Assembly (NCBI GenBank): GCA_964595355.1
Contig: CAZQQD010000002.1
Span: 1-64,000 of the forward strand
DNA length: 64,000 nucleotides
Direction of reading: 5' to 3'
Origin: JAKAGZ01 sp964595355
GTDB taxonomy: Bacteria > Bacteroidota > Ignavibacteria > Ignavibacteriales > Ignavibacteriaceae
Shown: positions 17,003 to 27,168 of the stretch, piece by piece
Numbering within the stretch: position 1 is the first letter of the stretch
How the letters are laid out: every line of letters starts with the position of its first letter
The notes under the pieces: generated by a model
The model's database searches: none
What the model was told of the DNA's origin: nothing
What the model saw: only the letters and a program-made list of their open reading frames with translations
Translations under genes and position numbers: made by a program

Positions 17003-18465
17003 TGGAATTAACTCAACTATTAAATAGTGTTCATGCTATACAGGTTGTCGGACAGGTAGAAAGGAAAGATGTTGCTTCAGTTGTTTATGATTCTAGAAAA
17101 GTAAAAAAAAATTCTGTTTTTGTAGCGATAAAAGGTTTTAATACTGATGGACATAAATATATTCTGGATGCGATAAGTAAGGGAGCCATTGCTGTCGTTC
17201 TTGAAAATAATGATGCTGTGCCGGAAGATATTTTTATCCATCAGTGCGTAACAAAGGTTCTCGTGAATGATAGCAGGATAGCTTTGGCGGAGTTGTCAAA
17301 TTATTTTTTTAAAGAACCGTCAAAAAAGTTAAAACTGATTGGTATTACAGGAACAAACGGAAAAACAACAACAGCTTTTTTTATTAAAAGTATTTTAGAA
17401 ACAGCCGGGTATAAAACAGGATTGACAGGAACAATTTCAAATTATATTGGGAATGAGAAATTGAATTCAGCTTTAACAACACCAGAGTCGAATGATATGA
17501 ACAAGTTGCTGTTGAAAATGTTCAACAGTGGCTGTGAATATGCCGTGATGGAAGCGTCATCTCATTCGCTGGTATTGAAAAGAACGTATAATTTGAACTT
17601 TGCCGCAGCCATATTTACAAATATTACTTCTGATCACTTAGATTTTCACGAAAACTTTCAAAATTATCTTAATGCAAAGAAAATACTTTTCGATTCCCTT
17701 TTTCAATCTGCATTTGGTGTTTACAACTCTGATGACAAGAATAGTACTCTGCTCATTAAGGATTCAAAGGCAAAATTATACTCTTATGGAACAACATCAG
17801 ATGCAGATTTTATTTTGAAAGACATTAAATACGATCTGGATGGTACAAATTTTATTATTGAACGAAAAGGAAGCAAATATCAGGTAAACACTTCTTTGGT
17901 AGGTGAGTTCAATGCATATAATGCAGGTGCGGCCTTTGCGGTTTCTGTTTTGTTCGGTGTTGATGAAAAAAAAGCAATTGAAGGAATCAAAAATACAAAG
18001 CAGGTTCCGGGAAGATTTGAAATAATTGGCAAAGGTACAAAGAAAGTAATAGTTGATTACTCTCACACTGCCGACAGTCTTGAGAAAACATTGTTGGCCA
18101 TTAAAAAAATTGTAAAAGATGAAAATCCTGTTTATACAGTTTTTGGTTGTGGTGGTAATCGCGATAAAACAAAAAGACCTATTATGGGAAAGATTGCCAC
18201 AGGACACAGTAAAAAAGCCTTTGTAACGTCAGATAATCCGAGGTTTGAGAATCCGTTTGAAATAATTTCTGATATAGAAAAGGGGATTAATTCTGATAAT
18301 TATGAAGTAATTGAAAACAGGGAAGAAGCAATTAAGAAGGCAATTGAAACCTCGGAAGAGAATGCCGTGATATTAGTTGCGGGTAAAGGTCACGAAAGTT
18401 ATCAGGAAATAAAAGGGATTAGAAATCATTTTTCGGATCAGGAAGTTGCACGGAAATATCTGTGA
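17002..18465 (+). CDS. murE: UDP-MurNAc-tripeptide synthetase MurE (meso-DAP type)
   Basis: A Mur ligase of about 487 residues with the ATP-binding loop GITGTNGKTTT, the TTPESND substrate loop and the C-terminal motif DNPR (in TSDNPRFENP), which marks meso-diaminopimelate specificity. It adds the third amino acid to UDP-MurNAc-L-Ala-D-Glu in the cytoplasm. ATG 17002 shares its first base with the upstream stop. An in-frame TTG at 16999 is a weaker alternative. It overlaps murF by 4 bases. Confidence 0.96.
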   Translation: MELTQLLNSVHAIQVVGQVERKDVASVVYDSRKVKKNSVFVAIKGFNTDGHKYILDAISKGAIAVVLENNDAVPEDIFIHQCVTKVLVNDSRIALAELSNYFFKEPSKKLKLIGITGTNGKTTTAFFIKSILETAGYKTGLTGTISNYIGNEKLNSALTTPESNDMNKLLLKMFNSGCEYAVMEASSHSLVLKRTYNLNFAAAIFTNITSDHLDFHENFQNYLNAKKILFDSLFQSAFGVYNSDDKNSTLLIKDSKAKLYSYGTTSDADFILKDIKYDLDGTNFIIERKGSKYQVNTSLVGEFNAYNAGAAFAVSVLFGVDEKKAIEGIKNTKQVPGRFEIIGKGTKKVIVDYSHTADSLEKTLLAIKKIVKDENPVYTVFGCGGNRDKTKRPIMGKIATGHSKKAFVTSDNPRFENPFEIISDIEKGINSDNYEVIENREEAIKKAIETSEENAVILVAGKGHESYQEIKGIRNHFSDQEVARKYL

Positions 18466-19853
18466 AGAAAATAAGATTGACACTTGAAGATTTTTTTGAA
18501 ATACAGGGAGCTGTAATTTATAATCCTGATAATTATAAAGCAGTAAGTTCGGTTCTAATTGACTCTAGAAAAATAAAAAGGAATTCAATTTTTGTTGCAA
18601 TTATAGGTGAAAGGTTCGATGGCCACGATTTTGTTAGAGAAGCAATTAAAAAAGGTGTATCGGCTGTAATGATAAATGAAAACAGATATAAAAGTTTTTC
18701 GGATCTAGAACTAACGGTAGTAACTGTTAAAGATACAACTAAGTCATATGGCGACCTTGCAAGAACGTGGAGAAGAAAGTTAAATGCAAAAGTTATAGGG
18801 ATAACAGGTAGCGCTGGAAAAACTACAACAAAAGAAATGATTGCCACCTTACTAAAAGAAAAATATAGAGTGAATAAAACAATATTAAATAATAACAATC
18901 ATATTGGCGTGCCCTTAACAATTTTAAGCACAAATGAAAAACACCAGGTTTTAGTGCTTGAACTTGGTACAAATCATTTTGGCGAAATAAGTTATTCCGC
19001 TAATATTGCTGAGCCTGATTATGCTTTAATAACAAACATTGGAAATTCTCATCTTGAATTTCTGAAAAACAAAAGAGGCGTGCTAAAAGAAAAAGTAGCT
19101 TTATTCAAAGCCACTAAAAAGAATAATGGAACTTTGTTTATAAACTATGATGATCCTATGCTAAAGAATTCATTTAGCAGTTATAGAAATAGGATTTCAT
19201 ATTCATTTAGCTCGAATACTATGATAAAAGGGAAATTGCTTGGGCCGGATGAAAAGGGAAAAGAAAGAGTGGAGATAAAATATAAAAACAAAAAAATAAG
19301 TGGAGCCTTTTTTTACGGAGAACAGAACGCTCAAAATTTGTTAGCGTCCTCTGCAGTTGCTTTCGAACTTGGGTTAAATAAAGCTCAAATTCTTAAAGGC
19401 ATTAAAAAAGTTAAGAATATTGATAAAAGATTAAACGTTAAAAATTATAAAAACAACATTACGCTAATAGATGATACTTATAATGCAAACCCTGAATCGA
19501 TGAAGTATGCTATAAGGTTATTGAAAGATATTTCAAAAGGGAGAAAAAAAATTGCTGTAATGGGGGACATGTTCGAACTTGGTACAGCTGGGAAAAAGAT
19601 TCATAAAAAATTATCACTGACACTTGAGAAAAATAAAATTGATGAAGTTGTGTCTATCGGTCCGTTGATGAAAAACTTGTATAATGAATTAAATAACGTA
19701 AATGTAAATTCAAAACATTTTTCAAGTAGAAGAAAAATGGAAAAATTCCTTTCTGGTCATGATTTTGAAAATTCTGTAATACTGGTAAAAGGATCACGCG
19801 GAATGAAAATGGAAGAATTTGTAAAAGTAATTGAGGATAAAATTAGCGGCTAA
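18462..19853 (+). CDS. murF: UDP-MurNAc-pentapeptide synthetase MurF
   Basis: A 463-residue Mur ligase that begins at GTG within the overlap with the murE stop. The ATP loop reads GITGSAGKTTTKEM, followed by NNNNHIGVPLT, ELGTNHFGEI and the DDTYNANPESM motif characteristic of MurF. It ligates D-Ala-D-Ala to the UDP-MurNAc tripeptide. No ddl gene lies in this cluster, so the dipeptide must come from a gene elsewhere. It ends one base inside mraY. Confidence 0.95.
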   Translation: MKKIRLTLEDFFEIQGAVIYNPDNYKAVSSVLIDSRKIKRNSIFVAIIGERFDGHDFVREAIKKGVSAVMINENRYKSFSDLELTVVTVKDTTKSYGDLARTWRRKLNAKVIGITGSAGKTTTKEMIATLLKEKYRVNKTILNNNNHIGVPLTILSTNEKHQVLVLELGTNHFGEISYSANIAEPDYALITNIGNSHLEFLKNKRGVLKEKVALFKATKKNNGTLFINYDDPMLKNSFSSYRNRISYSFSSNTMIKGKLLGPDEKGKERVEIKYKNKKISGAFFYGEQNAQNLLASSAVAFELGLNKAQILKGIKKVKNIDKRLNVKNYKNNITLIDDTYNANPESMKYAIRLLKDISKGRKKIAVMGDMFELGTAGKKIHKKLSLTLEKNKIDEVVSIGPLMKNLYNELNNVNVNSKHFSSRRKMEKFLSGHDFENSVILVKGSRGMKMEEFVKVIEDKISG

Positions 19854-20962
19854 TGCTTTACTATCTATTTGATTATATAAATAAGGTATTCAGCCCACCG
19901 GGATTTAAAGTATTCCGGTTCCTTACCTTCAGGTCTGCACTGGCTGCAATTACAGCGTTATTTCTTGCATTCTATCTTGGACCGAGAATAATTAAAATAT
20001 TACAAAAGTACCAGATAGGTGAAGCAAGAAAAGAAGACGGACCGAAATCACACTGGTCAAAGGCCGGTACGCCCACAATGGGAGGAATAATATTAATCAT
20101 TTCAATTGTAATACCTGTTTTGTTATGGGCTGAATTGAAGAGTATTTATGTAATTCTGATCCTTGCTGGCACTGTCTGGCTTAGTGCTGTGGGTTTCCTT
20201 GATGACTATTTAAAAGTCGTAAAAAAATTACCGAATGGATTAATTGCCAGATATAAACTTCTTGGACAGGTAAGCATTGGGTTGATCATTGGATGCATAA
20301 TTTATTTTACACCGGCATTTAAAGATTTTAACACATTAACAACTGTTCCTTTTTTGAAGAGTGTAAATCTTAATTTGTCCATTTTCTATATACCTGCTGT
20401 CGTCTTTATAGTTGCAGCAACCTCAAATGCTGTGAATTTAACTGATGGGCTCGACGGATTAGCCATTGGTGTTACAACTATTGTAATGCTCACTCTTGCT
20501 GTAATAGCTTATGTAAGTGGTAATGCTATTTACTCAAAATATCTAGATATAATCTTTTTACCGGGAGCAGGCGAACTAACGGTATTTATTTCAGCAGTGA
20601 TTGGAGCGTCGCTTGGATTTCTATGGTTTAATTCATATCCGGCACAGGTTTTTATGGGTGATACGGGTTCTCTGGCTTTAGGAGGTGCTTTTGGAATTTT
20701 ATCGATTTTGGTAAGGAAGGAATTATTGATACCGATACTTGGTGGTATCTTTTTTATGGAAACGATTTCGGTGATTGTACAAAGATCATATTTCAAGTAT
20801 ACTAAAAAAAAATACGGTGAAGGGAGAAGAGTTTTTAAGATGGCACCAATGCATCATCATTTTGAAATGCTTGGTTGGCCTGAACCTAAAATAGTGACAC
20901 GTTTTTACATAATTGCAATAATTCTTGCGATTGTTAGTCTCGCTTCTTTCAAGATACGATAA
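19853..20962 (+). CDS. mraY: Phospho-N-acetylmuramoyl-pentapeptide transferase MraY
   Basis: A 369-residue polytopic membrane enzyme with about ten helices. Catalytic motifs are clear: GTPTMGG near residue 65, DDYLK, NAVNLTDGLDGLA near residues 193-205 and MAPMHHHFE near the C-terminus. It transfers phospho-MurNAc-pentapeptide to undecaprenyl phosphate, giving lipid I. It shares one base with the murF and murD genes at its ends, consistent with strict translational coupling. Confidence 0.97.
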   Translation: MLYYLFDYINKVFSPPGFKVFRFLTFRSALAAITALFLAFYLGPRIIKILQKYQIGEARKEDGPKSHWSKAGTPTMGGIILIISIVIPVLLWAELKSIYVILILAGTVWLSAVGFLDDYLKVVKKLPNGLIARYKLLGQVSIGLIIGCIIYFTPAFKDFNTLTTVPFLKSVNLNLSIFYIPAVVFIVAATSNAVNLTDGLDGLAIGVTTIVMLTLAVIAYVSGNAIYSKYLDIIFLPGAGELTVFISAVIGASLGFLWFNSYPAQVFMGDTGSLALGGAFGILSILVRKELLIPILGGIFFMETISVIVQRSYFKYTKKKYGEGRRVFKMAPMHHHFEMLGWPEPKIVTRFYIIAIILAIVSLASFKIR

Positions 20963-22308
20963 TGGAAATTGCGGGTAAGAAAATATCGATTATAGGTGCT
21001 GTAAGAAGCGGAAGTGGTGCTGCAAAACTGGTAAAGAAGTTAAATGGAAAGCCGTTTGTAAGTGATTCAGGCGATGCAAAAAAATTAGAGAAGCAAATAA
21101 AAATACTTAAGGAAAATGAAATCGAATTCGAAATTGGTAATCACACTGAAAAAGTTTTTGATTGTGATTTAATGATAGTAAGCCCGGGAGTTCCATCAGA
21201 TGCAAGGGTTATTATGACAGCTAAAGAAAAAAATATAAAAGTAATTGGAGAAGTAGAGTTGGCTTCCGCTTTTTGCGGGGGAAATATTATTGCAATTACA
21301 GGAACCAATGGTAAAACAACTACAACCAGTTTGTGTGGACATCTATTAAAAACCTGCGGCGCAAAAACTTATGTAGTTGGCAATATAGGAGACGCCTTTT
21401 CGGAAGTTGCTCTGGATGTGAAAGAAAATGAATTCATTGCTCTTGAAGTTTCAAGCTTTCAGTTGGATATGATTGATAAATTTAAACCTAAAGTTGCTGC
21501 GATATTGAATATTACTCCTGACCATTTGAATAGATATGAAAATAAGTTTGAAAATTATATCCATTCGAAGTTCAGAATATTTAAAAATCAGGATGATTCT
21601 GATTATGTGATCCTTAATAAGGATGATAAAACAATCAGCAAATTTTTATCAACTCACAAGAGCCAGGATTTTTACTTTTCATTAGATGAGAAACAACTAA
21701 ATGGATGTTTCAGGGTAAATGAGAAAATAGTCTATAATAAAAATGGACAAACAGAGTTTGAATGTGAAGTAGCTGATATTTTTATTCCAGGAGAACATAA
21801 TGTAGCTAATGCAATGGCTGCTATAAGTGTATTAAAAATTTTCAGCTTTGATAATGACAAAATAAAAGAAGGGCTAAATACGTTTAGAGGTGTTGAGCAC
21901 AGACTTGAGTTCGTGCGTGAGCTAAATGGTGTAAAATATGTAAATGATTCGAAAGCAACTAATGTTGATTCAGTTTGGTATGCGCTTCGAAGTTTAAACG
22001 AACCAATCTTCCTGATACTTGGTGGACAGGATAAAGGGAATAATTACAACCAGATAAAGGAACTTGTTTTGCAAAAAGTGAAAAAAATATATGCGATAGG
22101 TTCTTCCGCAGATAAGATTTTTAGTTTTTTTCACAGTGAAGTAAAGGTAGAAGTAGAAAAATCTTTACAGGATGCAGTTATATCTGCAAATAAAGAAGCA
22201 AGAGAAGGTGAAGTGATTTTGCTTTCACCTGCATGTGCAAGCTTTGACCAATTTGAAGATTATCAGCACAGAGGTAGAGTATTTAAAGAAACCGTAAATA
22301 AACTATAA
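20962..22308 (+). CDS. murD: UDP-MurNAc-L-alanine:D-glutamate ligase MurD
   Basis: A 448-residue Mur ligase with an N-terminal Rossmann-like domain, the ATP loop AITGTNGKTTTTSL, the substrate-domain segment EVSSFQLD, NITPDHLNRY and the C-terminal LSPACASFDQFEDYQHRG pattern specific to MurD. It adds D-glutamate to UDP-MurNAc-L-Ala. The ATG overlaps the mraY stop by one base, and ftsW starts immediately after its own stop. Confidence 0.96.
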   Translation: MEIAGKKISIIGAVRSGSGAAKLVKKLNGKPFVSDSGDAKKLEKQIKILKENEIEFEIGNHTEKVFDCDLMIVSPGVPSDARVIMTAKEKNIKVIGEVELASAFCGGNIIAITGTNGKTTTTSLCGHLLKTCGAKTYVVGNIGDAFSEVALDVKENEFIALEVSSFQLDMIDKFKPKVAAILNITPDHLNRYENKFENYIHSKFRIFKNQDDSDYVILNKDDKTISKFLSTHKSQDFYFSLDEKQLNGCFRVNEKIVYNKNGQTEFECEVADIFIPGEHNVANAMAAISVLKIFSFDNDKIKEGLNTFRGVEHRLEFVRELNGVKYVNDSKATNVDSVWYALRSLNEPIFLILGGQDKGNNYNQIKELVLQKVKKIYAIGSSADKIFSFFHSEVKVEVEKSLQDAVISANKEAREGEVILLSPACASFDQFEDYQHRGRVFKETVNKL

Positions 22309-23448
22309 ATGAAAAAACTAGGTTTAACAATATTTTTTGATGTTTTTGCTTTAATGTTGCTGGGATTAATTATAGTTATGAGTGCCAGCAGTACCTACAG
22401 TGCAATCAGGTTTGATAGCCTTTTCCACCTTTTTAATTCTCATTTATTTAAGGTAATACTCGGGATACTTGCGATGATATTTTTCTGTGCTGTTCCGTAT
22501 GAAATTTATAAGGAGTTCAGCAAACCGGCAATTATCATAATGACTATCGTTTTAGTGTTGACACTATTCTTTGCTCAAAATATTAAAGGCGCGGGAAGAT
22601 GGGTCAATCTCGGATTGTTTTCATTTCAACCAGCAGATATTGCAAAATTAGTTTTGATAGTTCACTTGGCTGCAATGATTGAAGACAAAGGTGATACACT
22701 AAAAATATATAAAGAGGGTTTCCTCTATTTATTATTCTGGGTATTAATAATTTCCGGGTTAATCCTTATTCAACCTAACGTAAGTAATGCAATTTTGCTC
22801 GTGTTTATTTCTTTTATACTGCTGTATATAGGCGGAGCAAAGTTTACTCATATCATAGGCACAGCATTTCTGTGTTTAATTATCGGAGCCGCAGCAGCGA
22901 TGTTGTTTACACATTCAAGAGAAAGAATCCTCTCATTTATTAATGCGATTAATACTGGTGGTTCAGCTAACATACAGGTTAAACAAGCATTACTTGGTCT
23001 TGGGAGCGGAGGAATTTTCGGCGTTGGTCTTGGTCATAGTATGCAAAGTAATTTGTTTTTACCTGAGTCTTACGGGGATTTTATCTTTGCTATAGTTGGT
23101 GAAGAGCTCGGTTTTATTGGTTCTTTTATTGTGTTGTTCAGCTACCTGGTTTTGTTTGTTGCAGGAATAATTATAGCAAAGAAAACAAGGGATACTTTCG
23201 GGCAGCTGCTTGCATTTGGAATCACTTTCTCGATCATAATTTATGCATTCATCAACGCAGCTGTTGCTACAGGACTTGTACCAACTACCGGTTTGCCTTT
23301 ACCATTTATCAGCTACGGTGGCACATCGTTAATTTTTTTGTGTATCTCAGTTGGGATTTTAGTGAATATAGCTTACACAAATGCAAAAAAAGAAAATGCA
23401 GCTAATAATGTCGCTTCCGTATCTATGACGAATAAAGGAGGACAATGA
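22309..23448 (+). CDS. ftsW: SEDS peptidoglycan glycosyltransferase FtsW
   Basis: A 379-residue SEDS protein with about ten membrane helices. Family marks are GAGRWVNLG, the QPADIAKL segment, the VKQALLGLGSGG loop, YGDFIFAIVGEELGF and the C-terminal TGLPLPFISYGGTS motif. It polymerises lipid II glycan strands at the septum together with the class B PBP encoded in this operon. It has no spacing from murD and a 4-base overlap with murG. FtsW rather than RodA is chosen because of the operon. Confidence 0.95.
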   Translation: MKKLGLTIFFDVFALMLLGLIIVMSASSTYSAIRFDSLFHLFNSHLFKVILGILAMIFFCAVPYEIYKEFSKPAIIIMTIVLVLTLFFAQNIKGAGRWVNLGLFSFQPADIAKLVLIVHLAAMIEDKGDTLKIYKEGFLYLLFWVLIISGLILIQPNVSNAILLVFISFILLYIGGAKFTHIIGTAFLCLIIGAAAAMLFTHSRERILSFINAINTGGSANIQVKQALLGLGSGGIFGVGLGHSMQSNLFLPESYGDFIFAIVGEELGFIGSFIVLFSYLVLFVAGIIIAKKTRDTFGQLLAFGITFSIIIYAFINAAVATGLVPTTGLPLPFISYGGTSLIFLCISVGILVNIAYTNAKKENAANNVASVSMTNKGGQ

Positions 23449-24548
23449 GTGGAAAAGAAAATAAATACAGGTTTTTATTCGCAGGCGGTGGTACGGGTGG
23501 ACATTTATTCCCAGCTGTTGCTGTTGCGGATAAGATTAAATCTCTTGTCCCTGAAGCTGAAATATTATTTGTCGGTACAAAGTCTAAAATTGAAGGTAAA
23601 GTCGTTCCTGAACTCGGCTATAAATTTAGTTCAATTTGGATCAAAGGATTTGCAAGAAAGTTCAATGCAGAAAATTTATTATTTCCAATAAAATTAATTG
23701 TTTCAATAATTCAATCAATGATAATTAATATGAAATTTCAACCGAAGGTAGCAATAGGATCAGGCGGATACGTTTCTGGACCCGCTATTTTAGGTGCTTC
23801 TTTTATGGGAGCAAAAATTATTTTGCTTGAACAAAACAGCTATCCAGGAGTTACATCAAGATTATTAGAGAAATATGCTGATGAGGTTCACATAAGTTTT
23901 GAAGATTCTAGAAAATATTTCAGGAGCCAAGAGAAATTATTTTTAACCGGGAATCCGGTAAGAGAGAGCTTGAAACGAGTGCCAAAAGAGGAGGCTCTGA
24001 ACTATTTCGAATTAAATACAGATAAGAAAACCTTATTTGTAGTTGGCGGTAGTCTTGGTGCAAAAGCTATTAATCAGGCAACAGCAAGTGTAGTTAGGGA
24101 CTTAGAAAAGTCAGATATCCAGGTTATTTGGCAAACGGGGAAAAACGATTTTGAGGAATTTAAAAGCTTCGAATCTGATAATATAAAAGTTTTATCATTC
24201 ATAGAAAAAATAGATTTAGCATACTCTGCTTGCGATCTCCTTCTGGCTCGTGCAGGAGGCATAACAATAGCAGAACTTCTGACGCTGGGGATTCCCTGCA
24301 TATTGGTCCCATCCCCCAATGTTGCGGAGAATCACCAGCATTATAATGCAAAATCTTTATCAGATAAAAACGCCGCAATTTTAGTAGATGAAAAAGATCT
24401 AAAAAAAATAATATTAAACAAAGTCATTTCATTAATAAGCGACGAAAAAAAATTATCGGAACTAAAGCAAAATGCTCTAAAGCTTTCCAAACCTGACGCG
24501 GCAAAAGCTATAGCACAAAATGCAATAAAATATGCAGAATCAAAATGA
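23445..24548 (+). CDS. murG: UDP-GlcNAc:lipid I N-acetylglucosaminyltransferase MurG
   Basis: A 367-residue GT28 glycosyltransferase with the first G-loop GGGTGGHLFPA near residues 15-25, GGYVSGP, the second-domain GGSLGAKAIN loop and the UDP-GlcNAc site region ARAGGITIAELL with PSPNVAENHQHYNA. It converts lipid I into lipid II at the inner face of the membrane. It has an AGGAGG ribosome binding site inside ftsW and overlaps the following small membrane protein by 4 bases. Confidence 0.96.
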   Translation: MSGKENKYRFLFAGGGTGGHLFPAVAVADKIKSLVPEAEILFVGTKSKIEGKVVPELGYKFSSIWIKGFARKFNAENLLFPIKLIVSIIQSMIINMKFQPKVAIGSGGYVSGPAILGASFMGAKIILLEQNSYPGVTSRLLEKYADEVHISFEDSRKYFRSQEKLFLTGNPVRESLKRVPKEEALNYFELNTDKKTLFVVGGSLGAKAINQATASVVRDLEKSDIQVIWQTGKNDFEEFKSFESDNIKVLSFIEKIDLAYSACDLLLARAGGITIAELLTLGIPCILVPSPNVAENHQHYNAKSLSDKNAAILVDEKDLKKIILNKVISLISDEKKLSELKQNALKLSKPDAAKAIAQNAIKYAESK

Positions 24549-25024
24549 ATAATGAGTCAGTGAATCAGAAAAAAATATTCAAATATAAAATGTCGTTCTA
24601 TTACGTATCGACAATTATATACTTTATTGCTTTCCTGCTCTATGTACTGATTCGTGGGGAATTTATAGAAGGTTCATTTACGCTCATTACGAACGACCCG
24701 ATAATTTACTTTTTCGCGATCATTGTATTTATCTCATTGATCAGTCTTTTGTTTAATCTTTATAAAAACAAGTATTTGCAGTTTGGTGAGCAAAGCATCT
24801 CGTTTGGTGATCGATTCAAAGTACGCCAATTCGAATTTGGCAATATAAAAAAGATGAAGATATCGCGAGAAAAGAATGATGGCAAAAACAGTGTATTTAA
24901 GATAGTAAGAATAAAATTTAAGAACAGGAGAAGATTGGTTGTCGTCAGACCGTATGATTATGAGAATGGTGAAGAGCTGCTAAAAAGGTTTCAGGAATTA
25001 AAAGCGGAAATTGAGAATAAGTAA
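24545..25024 (+). CDS. Two-TM protein with PH-like tail, inserted between murG and murC
   Basis: A 159-residue protein with two membrane helices (about residues 16-36 and 52-72) and a short outside loop. A basic cytoplasmic tail of about 85 residues follows, whose strand pattern (YLQFGEQSISFGDRF, FGNIKKMKISRE, KIVRIKFKNRRRLVVV, then a final helix) resembles bacterial PH-like membrane proteins. I know no named family for it. It overlaps murG by 4 bases and murC by 1 base, so it is translated with the cell wall genes. murB or nothing is more usual in this slot. A role near lipid II or division is inferred from position only. Confidence 0.75.
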   Translation: MNNESVNQKKIFKYKMSFYYVSTIIYFIAFLLYVLIRGEFIEGSFTLITNDPIIYFFAIIVFISLISLLFNLYKNKYLQFGEQSISFGDRFKVRQFEFGNIKKMKISREKNDGKNSVFKIVRIKFKNRRRLVVVRPYDYENGEELLKRFQELKAEIENK

Positions 25025-26400
25025 TGTTCAAGAATATTAAAAAAGTTCACTTTGTCGGAATTGGGGGAATAGGAATGAGCGGGATAGCCGAAATACTCTT
25101 GAGTCGAGGATTCGAGATTTCCGGTTCAGATAAAACTTTGAGCGAAATTACAAAAAGACTAAGTGACCTGGGAATTAAAGTTTATGAAGGCCATTCACCT
25201 GAAAATTTAAAGGATGTTGACGTGCTTGTTTATTCATCGGCAGTAACTCTCGATAATCCTGAAGTGAGAGCAGCAGCCGAGAGAAAAATTCCGATCATTA
25301 AAAGATCAGAAATGCTTGCTGAATGCATGAGGATGCAATATGGAATTGGAATTGCTGGAACTCACGGTAAAACTACAACTACCTCAATGGTTGGCCTTAC
25401 TCTTACTGAGGGGAAAATTGATCCAACAATTATCGTTGGTGGAAAGTTAAGCGGGCTTGGCGGAACCAATGCGCGGCTCGGGAGTGGTGAGTTTATTGTA
25501 GTTGAAGCGGATGAATTCGACAGAACATTTTTAAGACTGACTCCGACAATTGCAGCATTAACAACTTTGGAAACCGAGCATCTTGATACATACAAAGACC
25601 TTGATGATATAAAATCGGCATTTATCGAGTTTGCTAATAAAGTTCCTTTTTATGGCTTTGTTGTTCTTTGCATGGATGAACCGGCTTTGCAGGATATAAT
25701 TCCACAGATAAATAAAAAAGTTATAACGTACGGGTTAACTACACAGGCTGATATCAGGGCAATAAATATTTCGCATAGTGAATTCTCAAGTTCATTTACG
25801 GTTAAGTATTATGGGAAAGAGCTTGGAGAAATTACTCTCGGAATTCCCGGTCTACATAATGTAAAAAATTCATTAGTTGCTGTAACAATTGCTCACGAGC
25901 TAGGAATTGATTTCAAAGTAATTAAGCACGCACTGGAATCATTTATGGGCGTTTACAGAAGATTTGAGGTAAAATACGATAAAGAAGTTTTAGTAATTGA
26001 TGATTATGCTCACCATCCGACCGAAACAACTGTAGTTCTTGCAGGAATAAGAGCTGGTTGGGACAGAAGATTGGTTGTTGTTTTTCAACCTCACTTGTAT
26101 TCGCGGACAAGAGATTTTTATCAGGAATTCGGGAGATCATTTTTGAATTCTGATCTTTTTATTTGTACTGACATCTACCCGGCAAGGGAAGAACCTATTA
26201 ACGGAGTTACAGGAGAACTGATAGCAAATGCCACAAAAAAATTCGGTCATAAAAATGTTTTTTACATAAAAGATAAAAATGATGTCCCTAAAGTCTTGAG
26301 TGATCTGAAAAAAGATGACGATATAGTTATCACAATGGGTGCTGGTGATATATGGAAACAGGGTGAAAAGTTTGTCGAGTTACTTAAAAAATCAGTTTAA
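25024..26400 (+). CDS. murC: UDP-N-acetylmuramate:L-alanine ligase MurC
   Basis: A 458-residue Mur ligase with the N-terminal GIGGIGMSGIAEIL Rossmann motif, the ATP loop GTHGKTTTTSM, the EADEFDRTFL motif, YAHHPTET and the QPHLYSRT segment that identify MurC. It starts the UDP-MurNAc peptide by adding L-alanine. No murB follows, although murB is often fused to or adjacent to murC in related clusters. ftsQ starts right after the stop. Confidence 0.97.
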   Translation: MFKNIKKVHFVGIGGIGMSGIAEILLSRGFEISGSDKTLSEITKRLSDLGIKVYEGHSPENLKDVDVLVYSSAVTLDNPEVRAAAERKIPIIKRSEMLAECMRMQYGIGIAGTHGKTTTTSMVGLTLTEGKIDPTIIVGGKLSGLGGTNARLGSGEFIVVEADEFDRTFLRLTPTIAALTTLETEHLDTYKDLDDIKSAFIEFANKVPFYGFVVLCMDEPALQDIIPQINKKVITYGLTTQADIRAINISHSEFSSSFTVKYYGKELGEITLGIPGLHNVKNSLVAVTIAHELGIDFKVIKHALESFMGVYRRFEVKYDKEVLVIDDYAHHPTETTVVLAGIRAGWDRRLVVVFQPHLYSRTRDFYQEFGRSFLNSDLFICTDIYPAREEPINGVTGELIANATKKFGHKNVFYIKDKNDVPKVLSDLKKDDDIVITMGAGDIWKQGEKFVELLKKSV

Positions 26401-27168
26401 ATGCGTGAAAGAAAAAGTAAAATAATAGGTGTTTTGATCTTTATTGGATTGTTGTCAGGGATACTTTATTTAATATTTTTTGTCGGTAAGGGAATAAATA
26501 AAGGAGAAATAAAAATGATAGGAATAACAGGGAATAATTTGTTGAGCGCAAATGATTATCTCAAGTTTGCAAAACTTGATGACCCAACTAAATACTTTGA
26601 ATTAAAGTTGCCTGTTATTTATGATCGGATATCAAAACATCCTTATGTGGCCGGTGCCGATGTGGAATATGATGGGGTGTCAGAAGTTAATATTGATATT
26701 ATTGAAAAAAAAATTAAAGCAGTTATTCTTAATGGTAGCGAGCCGATGTTTATTACAGATAAATTTGAATTACTACCACTTTTTGATAACACAAAATTTA
26801 ATGATTTACCTATAATCAGCAATTTATCACCTGATGAATCTTATAAACCTTTATCTATAGTGAAAACTGAAGAAATGAAGCAGGCATTTGAAATAATAGA
26901 TGCGGCAAAATTAACTAATGAAAGTATTTCAACGCATTTAGCTGAGATTAATTTAAGACACGGTGGAGATATTATTCTTTCTTTCTCCGGCATAAAAACT
27001 CCTGTTATCTACGGTAATGGCGGAGCAGCAAAAAAATTAGCATATCTTGATATTATCTGGGACGATATGATCACAGGAAAAAACTTAGTTGAAAACAGCG
27101 AATACATTGATCTGAGGTTTGCTAATGAAATTTATGTCGGCAAATCTGAAAATACAGGATTGAATTAA
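26401..27168 (+). CDS. ftsQ: FtsQ-like cell division protein
   Basis: A 255-residue bitopic protein: a basic N-terminus, one membrane helix (about residues 9-28), then a POTRA-type domain starting IKMIGITGNNLLSANDYLK and the beta domain with DVEYDGVSEVNIDIIEKK. Topology and the slot between murC and ftsA identify FtsQ/DivIB; sequence identity in the family is low. It links FtsL and FtsB-type proteins to the divisome. Its stop overlaps the ftsA start by one base. Confidence 0.87.
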   Translation: MRERKSKIIGVLIFIGLLSGILYLIFFVGKGINKGEIKMIGITGNNLLSANDYLKFAKLDDPTKYFELKLPVIYDRISKHPYVAGADVEYDGVSEVNIDIIEKKIKAVILNGSEPMFITDKFELLPLFDNTKFNDLPIISNLSPDESYKPLSIVKTEEMKQAFEIIDAAKLTNESISTHLAEINLRHGGDIILSFSGIKTPVIYGNGGAAKKLAYLDIIWDDMITGKNLVENSEYIDLRFANEIYVGKSENTGLN

